DNA of 61,431 nucleotides from a bacterium (GTDB lineage Bacteria; Patescibacteriota; Minisyncoccia; Phycocordibacterales; UBA2100): NCBI GenBank assembly GCA_009924895.1, contig RFQR01000009.1, positions 1 to 61,431 of the forward strand, read 5' to 3'. Shown piece by piece: positions 39,894 to 47,657 of this stretch (position 1 is its first letter; each line of letters starts with the position of its first letter). The notes under the pieces were generated by a model. It saw only the letters and a program-made list of their open reading frames with translations, ran no database searches and was not told where the DNA came from. The position numbers and the translations under genes were made by a program.

Positions 39894-39906
39894 TATTTCT
39901 TATTTC
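39894..39906 (-). repeat. 13-bp inverted repeat, right copy
   Basis: ATTTCTTATTTCT = reverse complement of 39489-39501. Confidence 0.6.
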
Positions 39907-39925
39907 TAGTTTATTATCTCACTGA

Positions 39926-41317
<1,392 letters not shown>

Positions 41318-41322
41318 AATGT

Positions 41323-41571
41323 ATGGCAAGTGAGAATACATTTCCCGTCACTGTTGCCAGTGTCTCTGAGACACTCTTTGATGGTGCTGCCGTTTCTATT
41401 TCAGTTCCAGCAGCGGATGGTGTTATGACCGTTCTGGCAAAACACGAACCATTTGTAACAACCCTTAAAAAAGGTGATGTCACGGTGCGTGCAGGAGGTG
41501 AAGTGCGCACCTTCCCGATAGAAGGCGGGGTATTCGAGTGTTCGGGGGAAAAGGCGATTGTGCTTTTGTAA
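41323..41571 (+). CDS. atpC: ATP synthase F1 subunit epsilon (N-terminal beta-sandwich only)
   Basis: FPVTVASVSETLFDGAAVSISVPAADGVMTVLAKHEPFVTTLKKGDVTVR; no C-terminal helical hairpin. Confidence 0.88.
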   Translation: MASENTFPVTVASVSETLFDGAAVSISVPAADGVMTVLAKHEPFVTTLKKGDVTVRAGGEVRTFPIEGGVFECSGEKAIVLL

Positions 41572-41590
41572 AGTGAGGTAGAATAATCAC

Positions 41591-42676
41591 ATGAAAAAAG
41601 GTCTTGCAGCGCTTCTTTTCCTTGCGCCTGTTTTTGTGTTTGCACAAAGCCCTGATCCGAATGCCTGTCTTCAGCAAATGCAAGCACAATTTACATGCTA
41701 TGCACCGGGCCTTGACCCTAACATGGAGGGGCCATTTGAAACATCGCGTGTAGGTACCAACGGTCAAAATATCCCGGCTACACTTGATGATGTGCGACTC
41801 GGTCGTTCAAAAACAGTCACTCTTGCTGGTAACCCAGCTCATTATGGAAAGTACTACAATCTCGGAACCATTGTTTACACGTCAGCCATCGATGGGGCGA
41901 CCTATACCATGAGAAACGTTGTGGGCTATGTGCATGATACGGGATGTGCGTTTAAGGCACCGGGTGAGTCAGGGAGCTGTTGTTCTCGATATAACACCTG
42001 TGCCGAAGTGCCAAGAAAACTTGACATCGCTCACGGTGATTATCGTGACAGGTATACGCGAGGCGGTGTTACTGATGTAAACCACGGTCCCTCTTGCGCA
42101 AAAATAAATAGAACAATTTGCCAAATTGCGGGACCACTAACAACGCCACCCGATGTCACGAGTCAAGGTGTTCAACCAGGAAACGATCAGCTCATGTCAC
42201 TTGGCAACTTTCGTACAGGGACAGGACAAACCACAGGTGTAAACGCTTCACCTGGGATTACCGCATCACCATACACGGGTGGCTCTGGTGCTTCTTCACA
42301 AACAGGTACCGTTTCCTCACGAGGGTCTAGTCAAAATTATGGTTCAAACTCTACTGGCTCTTATCAGCAATCCTCGTACACAACGGGTGGTTCAGTGCCG
42401 ACAAATCCTTCAGTCCCTATATCGCCAATAGGATTTTTGTTTAAACGCTTTGCCTCCGTTGCACTTGGTGGTATGGAATGGATTTCATGGGGTGTTATTG
42501 GTTCTGCAGATAATTGCTCGGTAAGTGTCACGTCACCAACAAACACCGTTACGCTCGGGCAAGGAAAATCGGGGACTCAGATGTTTGGGATACCACAAGA
42601 TGCGACGAAAGGCACTTGGACCATTTCGCTCTCATGCAGAGGCTTCTCTAAGTCAGACTCATTCACCGTGATTTAG
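41591..42676 (+). CDS. Secreted protein with putative 3D/double-psi beta-barrel-like domain
   Basis: Signal peptide; YYNLGTIVYTSAIDGATYTMRNVVGYVHDTGCAF...KLDIAHGDYRDRYTRGG; Ser/Thr/Gly-rich linker. Confidence 0.6.
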   Translation: MKKGLAALLFLAPVFVFAQSPDPNACLQQMQAQFTCYAPGLDPNMEGPFETSRVGTNGQNIPATLDDVRLGRSKTVTLAGNPAHYGKYYNLGTIVYTSAIDGATYTMRNVVGYVHDTGCAFKAPGESGSCCSRYNTCAEVPRKLDIAHGDYRDRYTRGGVTDVNHGPSCAKINRTICQIAGPLTTPPDVTSQGVQPGNDQLMSLGNFRTGTGQTTGVNASPGITASPYTGGSGASSQTGTVSSRGSSQNYGSNSTGSYQQSSYTTGGSVPTNPSVPISPIGFLFKRFASVALGGMEWISWGVIGSADNCSVSVTSPTNTVTLGQGKSGTQMFGIPQDATKGTWTISLSCRGFSKSDSFTVI

Positions 42677-42677
42677 C

Positions 42678-42983
42678 ATGGCATTTCAACGAACGAAAGA
42701 GGATTTTGTGTGCGAAAAGTGCGGTACTGCCGTCACGGGGACCGGGTATACCAACCATTGTCCAAACTGCCTGTGGAGTAAGCATGTCGACATCGATCCT
42801 GGTGACAGGCTTGAAGCATGCCAGGGCATGATGGAGCCCATTCGTATGGAAGGAGCGACTGCACGACTGCGCATTGTTCATCACTGCACTAAGTGTGGAT
42901 TCGAGCGCTATAACGACATCGCACAAACCGATAGCCCTGACGCGGTGATTTCAGTATCGGGGTATCATGCGCAGAAAAAATGA
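42678..42983 (+). CDS. RNHCP-domain zinc-ribbon protein
   Basis: DFVCEKCGTAVTGTGYTNHCPNCLWSKHVDIDPGDRLEACQGMMEPI...VHHCTKCGFERYNDIA. Confidence 0.88.
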   Translation: MAFQRTKEDFVCEKCGTAVTGTGYTNHCPNCLWSKHVDIDPGDRLEACQGMMEPIRMEGATARLRIVHHCTKCGFERYNDIAQTDSPDAVISVSGYHAQKK

Positions 42984-42995
42984 TATACTCGGCGT

Positions 42996-43589
42996 ATGGA
43001 TGAGACACAGAAAAAAACGACAACAGGAGATGAAAACCTCGGACTCGTGGGACCTGATTCGTTTTTTGTTGGAACCATACCGTATCACCATGCAGATTTG
43101 GTTCGTCAGATGCTGCTTGCCGCGGCAGCCCTTATTATCCTTACAGTGCCCTTATTTTCTGACATTTCGGTTGTAAAAACATCACTCGAACTCATGGGCG
43201 CAATTGTGCTCGCTCTCTGCGGTGCGCTCACGCTGCCCGGAAAGCATATACCTCTCTTTGTTGATGCATTCGTTGGTGCGGTAGGCCTGATTATATACGA
43301 GCCGCTTGCAATTATGTCGTATACACAAGGTGATCTGATTATTTTTGTGATTCGTGAGTCTCTCGCCTTGCTCTTCTTATTTATTTTGTTCTTTAGTGTT
43401 AAGACACTGCGTACCATCTATTCTCGTACGAGCGTGGTCCCGACACAGCAAAGAGCGATACGAGCTGACGGTGAAGAATATGTCGGACCGCCGGTCGTTC
43501 TGCATCCTGAAATCCGCGCCGGATTACAGCTCACTGAACGTGAAAAGCAGAACGACCACCGACAGTATTATCTGTACGACGATAATTAA
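42996..43589 (+). CDS. Membrane protein, unknown
   Basis: Multiple hydrophobic segments; TATACT 6 nt before ATG. Confidence 0.65.
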   Translation: MDETQKKTTTGDENLGLVGPDSFFVGTIPYHHADLVRQMLLAAAALIILTVPLFSDISVVKTSLELMGAIVLALCGALTLPGKHIPLFVDAFVGAVGLIIYEPLAIMSYTQGDLIIFVIRESLALLFLFILFFSVKTLRTIYSRTSVVPTQQRAIRADGEEYVGPPVVLHPEIRAGLQLTEREKQNDHRQYYLYDDN

Positions 43590-43699
43590 CCCACCAAAAC
43601 TTTTTCATTGTTTTTGGTACGATACCTATGTTCTGTCACAGGCTGAATTTCGAAACATCTACTTTTATTTAATTTTAAAAAAGTGTAGGCGGGTACACC

Positions 43700-44284
43700 A
43701 TGAAAATATATATCTTACTCGGACATCCTGACGGGAGCGGTTTTTGCGGAGAGATGGCAAAGACATATGAAGAATCGGCAAAGACAGCGGGACATGAAGT
43801 GCGCCGACAGAATATTGGCGACATGCAATTTGACCCTATTTTGCACAAAGGCTATCGGGTTCTACAACCACTCGAACCCGATCTTGTAACATTTCAAGAG
43901 AACATTTCATGGGCCGATCATTTTGTGGTTATTCATCCGGTATGGTGGGTGGGCATGCCTGCAATTCTCAAAGGTCTCTTTGACCGTGCCTGGCTTCCGG
44001 GCTCTGCGTTTCGGTATATTAAAACGAAAGAAGGGAAGCGGACTATTTTTTGGCATCGCCTCTATCGTGGCAAAACTGCGCGCATCATTATTGCAAGCGG
44101 AACGAATCCATGGCTGGTACGCCTCCTTCCGGGCAACGTCAATGCGCAACTGAAATGGGGTATTTTGTGGTTTGCGGGCTTTGCGACTCGCAGCACCTGG
44201 TTTGGTCCTTCTGAAAATATTCCTGAATCAAAGAAACAAAAGTGGCTTTTGAAAATAGCGGCGTTGGGCCGTCTCGGTCGATAA
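43700..44284 (+). CDS. Flavodoxin-fold NAD(P)H dehydrogenase (quinone)-like protein
   Basis: MKIYILLGHPDGSGFCGEMAKTYEESAKTAGHEVRRQNIGDMQFDP...HPVWWVGMPAILKGLFDRAWLPG. Confidence 0.9.
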   Translation: MKIYILLGHPDGSGFCGEMAKTYEESAKTAGHEVRRQNIGDMQFDPILHKGYRVLQPLEPDLVTFQENISWADHFVVIHPVWWVGMPAILKGLFDRAWLPGSAFRYIKTKEGKRTIFWHRLYRGKTARIIIASGTNPWLVRLLPGNVNAQLKWGILWFAGFATRSTWFGPSENIPESKKQKWLLKIAALGRLGR

Positions 44285-44291
44285 AACAGAA

Positions 44292-44313
44292 GGGGCCAGC
44301 ATTCGCTGGCCCC
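44292..44313. terminator. Hairpin terminator between convergent genes
   Basis: GGGGCCAGC-ATTC-GCTGGCCCC; minus side followed by TTCTGTTTT. Confidence 0.8.
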
Positions 44314-44332
44314 CGCGTCGTTCATCTCTCGA

Positions 44333-44524
44333 TCACTTGATGCCGAGCAAACTCGGCGCCAGGAAGATGAATGCAACCGCGACGGTCAAGGCGTACAGTG
44401 GCCATCTTGTGCTCGGGACACCGAGCCAGCCCACGGTGCTTGCCTGACCCTTCAAGATGCTGTCATCGAAGGTGCCGGTGCCATCCGGGTTGCGTTCCTC
44501 GATCGGAAGACGACGTTTCGTCAT
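44333..44524 (-). CDS. 63-aa single-TM protein
   Basis: MTKRRLPIEERNPDGTGTF...WPLYALTVAVAFIFLAPSLLGIK; SD 'aggaga'. Confidence 0.7.
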   Translation of the reverse strand: MTKRRLPIEERNPDGTGTFDDSILKGQASTVGWLGVPSTRWPLYALTVAVAFIFLAPSLLGIK

Positions 44525-44604
44525 GGTGCTCTCCTAAACCGGCACGTGTACAGTTCGTGCCGTTTCATTACCATACCGCTGTGTTTAGTTTTGTCAATGA
44601 ATGA

Positions 44605-44627
44605 GGCCCACCTCGAGTGGGTGGGCC
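44605..44627 (-). terminator. Hairpin after 30-aa ORF
   Basis: GGCCCACC-N7-GGTGGGCC. Confidence 0.6.
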
Positions 44628-44647
44628 AGGCTTGAAAGGAATCCTCC

Positions 44648-44740
44648 TCATCGAGTGCTGAGCATTCCAAGTCCAAGAAAAAAAGCTGGTGAAAGCGCGA
44701 CGCCGAGCTTTACACAAAAGCTAAAAACAAGATCGTTCAT
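44648..44740 (-). CDS. 30-aa hydrophobic microprotein
   Basis: MNDLVFSFCVKLGVALSPAFFLGLGMLSTR; SD 'aaggag' ~8 nt before ATG. Confidence 0.6.
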   Translation of the reverse strand: MNDLVFSFCVKLGVALSPAFFLGLGMLSTR

Positions 44741-44789
44741 AATTCACTCCTTGTTTGTTATTCCACCGTACCACATAAACCGCCATAAC

Positions 44790-44820
44790 AAAAAAGGGCG
44801 CGACCACGGAGGTCGCGCCC
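44790..44820 (-). terminator. Intrinsic terminator of serA
   Basis: Minus: GGGCGCGACC-TCCGT-GGTCGCGCCC-TTTTTT. Confidence 0.92.
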
Positions 44821-44826
44821 AACATT

Positions 44827-45999
44827 TCATACCGGCGAAATCATTCTGACTTTGAGGACGCCAGAGAGCTTGCGAATGTCCTCGATCACACTCAGGGGTA
44901 CATTTGAGTCAGTGTCGATCAGGGTGTAACCAATAGGACCTTTGCTTGCATTTTGCATACTGGCGATGTTGATGCCATCTTCTGCCAAGTAGCCAGTCAC
45001 GGCCTGAATCATTCCCTTCGTGTTTGAGTTCACGATTGCAACTCTTGGTTTGCCCTGGAGGGGCATCACCAGTGTGGGGAAGTTGACCGAGTTTCTGACC
45101 GAACCGGTGAGAAGAAAGTCGGCGATTTGTTCCGCCGCCATCGTTGCGCAGTTTTCTTCTGACTCTCCTGTGCTTGCGCCAAGATGAGGAGTCATAAAGA
45201 CATGATCATGCGACAGAAGCTCCTCGTCGGGGAAATCGGTGATATATCCACCGAGATGTCCTTCAACGAGTGCATCGGTGATGGCATTTGTATTGCATAT
45301 TTCGCCGCGTGCAAAATTCATAATAATTGTCCCGCGACACATTCGTTGAATAGTTGCCGTATTGATGAGTCCCGCTGTTTCTCCTGGTATAAGCGGGACG
45401 TGCACGGTGATGATATGAGCGCTTGCGAGAAGTTCGTTCAAGTTGCGCGTGACGCTGATACTTGAATGCAACTGATGCATGTTTGCGGCTTGTGGATCGG
45501 GGTCGAAGCCTACGACCTTCATGCCGTATCGAAGTCCAAGGTTTGCAACCTTGACACCGATTTGCCCGAGTCCAATGACGCCAAATGTTTTGCCATTCAG
45601 CTCGAATCCCACAAATCGTTTCTTTCCTGACTCGATTTGTTTTTCGAGGTCACCACCGCTTGGTCCAAGTGCGCGGATGAAATCCCAGGCTTTGTGCACG
45701 TTCCGGGCAAAGCACCCCAGTGTCGAGAGTACCAGCTCTGCGACTGCGTTCGCATTTGCCCCCGGGGTGTTCATCACACACACGCCGTCTTTGGTTGCCT
45801 CTGAGACGGTGATGGTGTTGGTGCCCGCTCCTGCTCGCGCAACTGCAAGTAAGGAAGGAAAGAGAGTAGTTTCAATTTTCGTACTCCTCACGATGATGGC
45901 GTGAGGGTTTGTCACAGTGCCGCCGACTTCGAAACGATTTCGAAGCGGGTCGATTCCTGATTTTGCCAGTGTGTCAAAGAGCTTGATTCGATGTGTCAT
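44827..45999 (-). CDS. serA: D-3-phosphoglycerate dehydrogenase
   Basis: ATKDGVCVMNTPGANANAVAEL...FGVIGLGQIGVKVANLGLRYGMKVVGFDPDPQ...C-terminal ACT-like region. Confidence 0.93.
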   Translation of the reverse strand: MTHRIKLFDTLAKSGIDPLRNRFEVGGTVTNPHAIIVRSTKIETTLFPSLLAVARAGAGTNTITVSEATKDGVCVMNTPGANANAVAELVLSTLGCFARNVHKAWDFIRALGPSGGDLEKQIESGKKRFVGFELNGKTFGVIGLGQIGVKVANLGLRYGMKVVGFDPDPQAANMHQLHSSISVTRNLNELLASAHIITVHVPLIPGETAGLINTATIQRMCRGTIIMNFARGEICNTNAITDALVEGHLGGYITDFPDEELLSHDHVFMTPHLGASTGESEENCATMAAEQIADFLLTGSVRNSVNFPTLVMPLQGKPRVAIVNSNTKGMIQAVTGYLAEDGINIASMQNASKGPIGYTLIDTDSNVPLSVIEDIRKLSGVLKVRMISPV

Positions 46000-46033
46000 C
46001 GAACGTTCCTTTTGCTGTGGTTGTAGACAGACA

Positions 46034-46059
46034 CGAGCCTCTTCCGAGGCTCGCTTTTG
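46034..46059 (+). terminator. Hairpin with short T-tract upstream of serA
   Basis: CGAGCCTC-TTCC-GAGGCTCG-CTTTTG; alternatively a serA 5'-leader structure. Confidence 0.5.
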
Positions 46060-46079
46060 TGATTATATGGAGTGGAATA

Positions 46080-46223
46080 ATGACAAAAGTGAGCCTAGAA
46101 GAGGCGTCGAGAGGAGGAAATGCCCTGACCTTCACCCATTTGCATGCGGGAACAGTAGCACCGAGAAATAATTTGCACAAACCAAAAGTGTGTGCCGAAA
46201 TATGTGGCATACTGTTGGAATGA
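46080..46223 (+). CDS. 47-aa ORF with SD, ATGA-coupled to CAP-domain gene
   Basis: GGAGTGGAATAATG; MTKVSLEEASRGGNALTFTHLHAGTVAPRNNLHKPKVCAEICGILLE; stop overlaps ATG 46220. Confidence 0.45.
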   Translation: MTKVSLEEASRGGNALTFTHLHAGTVAPRNNLHKPKVCAEICGILLE

Positions 46224-47221
46224 AGCGAAAGTTCAGGCACTACTTTCTCCCGTCGTGGAGAAATGATTACCGCCCGTATATATTGCGTGCAGAGATGGCA
46301 GGTCTTGCCGCAGTTCTCGTTATTTCTCTCTATGGAATTGCGTATGTGTATGATCGCGTTGTTATTGCCCTACACTCGCGCAATGTTGCTGCGGTAGTAA
46401 CTTCAGTACTTGCAACCCTTACAAACCAAGACAGGGCAGCACAAGGTGTACCTGGATTGCGCGTAAGCTCGGTTCTCCAGAAGGCCGCACAGTTGAAGGC
46501 AGATGACATGGTGAAGCGTAGCTATTTTGCGCATACTGCTCCGGACGGGACTGAGCCGTGGCACTGGTTTGATGCCGTGGGGTACCGTTATGCACGAGCG
46601 GGAGAAAATCTTGCAGTCTTTTTTTCGGAATCTGAAGACGTTCAAAAAGCGTGGATGAATTCGCCGACGCACCGTGCGAATATCTTGAATAAGGACTATG
46701 ATGAAGTTGGTATTGCGGTTGCATACGGAACGTATCAAGGCTACCCAACGGTGTTTGTCGTACAGGAATTCGGTACGCCTCTAGTATTGAGAGAAGACAC
46801 GCCAGATACCGCAACTTCTACTGCAACTACCACCGAGATTGTCCGCCCGGCACGTACTGAAATTTCACCGGCACCCCCTGTAGTCGTAAAAACACCTACC
46901 TTTATCTCTGTTGAGCGGAAGCAAAATGCAGCAACGCAAGTACCAAAGCCCGAGCGAGTACTTGGTGCTACCGATATTGCAAAACCCCCTGTCACTCAGA
47001 GCGCGGTGCCACCGCCTGCGACGCTTCCTGCGCGGAGCGCATTGACGTACGCGTACCTCGTGATTGGTTTTATCGTAATTCTTGCGATGATGATGGTGAT
47101 CTTCTTTGAGGCTGAACGAAAGCATTGGCGAGGGGTCATGTATGGAGTAGGTGTACTTGCCTTGATTGTGCTCGTTATGTATCTTGACCATGCGTTTACA
47201 CACTGGGTACTGGTTGCGTAA
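46220..47221 (+). CDS. CAP/SCP-domain protein with N- and C-terminal TM segments
   Basis: LTNQDRAAQGVPGLRVSSVLQKAAQLKADDMVKRSYFAHTAPDGTEPWHWFDAVGYRYARAGENLAVFF...WMNSPTHRANIL. Confidence 0.92.
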   Translation: MKRKFRHYFLPSWRNDYRPYILRAEMAGLAAVLVISLYGIAYVYDRVVIALHSRNVAAVVTSVLATLTNQDRAAQGVPGLRVSSVLQKAAQLKADDMVKRSYFAHTAPDGTEPWHWFDAVGYRYARAGENLAVFFSESEDVQKAWMNSPTHRANILNKDYDEVGIAVAYGTYQGYPTVFVVQEFGTPLVLREDTPDTATSTATTTEIVRPARTEISPAPPVVVKTPTFISVERKQNAATQVPKPERVLGATDIAKPPVTQSAVPPPATLPARSALTYAYLVIGFIVILAMMMVIFFEAERKHWRGVMYGVGVLALIVLVMYLDHAFTHWVLVA

Positions 47222-47247
47222 AGAAATAAACCGGAAGATTAAAGCAC

Positions 47248-47276
47248 TTGTTTTTTTACAAAATGTATGCTTTAAT
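47248..47276 (+). promoter_or_regulatory. Predicted promoter for 47315 small ORF
   Basis: TTGTTT - 17 nt - TTTAAT. Confidence 0.45.
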
Positions 47277-47314
47277 GAATGCTGGAACTTAACCAGCAAG
47301 AGCGAGGTTCTTCA

Positions 47315-47497
47315 ATGATTAGATATGCTACTAGAATTTTCTTTGCTTTCGCTGCTTTCGTAAGTACTGCGGTTGCAGAAGAAACCTGCGAATCTGGTAT
47401 CTCAGGAGATGGAACGCGGGTTCATATCCGGTTTTATCGCCCCTCCCAAAAAGCGGTGAAGGATTCTGTGAACTATTACGTCTTCACGATACGGTGA
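47315..47497 (+). CDS. 60-aa secreted small protein
   Basis: MIRYATRIFFAFAAFVSTAVAEETCESG signal peptide; SD 'gcgagg'. Confidence 0.6.
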   Translation: MIRYATRIFFAFAAFVSTAVAEETCESGISGDGTRVHIRFYRPSQKAVKDSVNYYVFTIR

Positions 47498-47502
47498 CAA
47501 AA

Positions 47503-47604
47503 ATGTCATGCATTTTCTTTTTCAATGCGGAAGCACACTCATGTGGCCCTTCTTCTAGGGAAGCAATCAAGGAAGCCGAAGAAGTCCGCATAAAAAAGCG
47601 TTGA
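47503..47604 (+). CDS. 33-aa small ORF following 47315 ORF
   Basis: MSCIFFFNAEAHSCGPSSREAIKEAEEVRIKKR; 5-nt gap to previous stop, terminator immediately after. Confidence 0.4.
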   Translation: MSCIFFFNAEAHSCGPSSREAIKEAEEVRIKKR

Positions 47605-47608
47605 TACT

Positions 47609-47644
47609 GCGGGTTGCCAAAGTGGCAGCCCGCCCTCTTTTTTG
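47609..47644 (+). terminator. Intrinsic terminator
   Basis: GCGGGTTGCCA-AAG-TGGCAGCCCGC-CCTCTTTTTT. Confidence 0.9.
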
Positions 47645-47657
47645 ATAGGCTATCAGG

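Noticed and set aside
41323-41571. Epsilon subunit as a frameshifted/truncated pseudogene
   Set aside because: Beta-sandwich domain is complete and ends at a clean stop; short epsilon lacking the C-terminal helices is plausible as a natural form.
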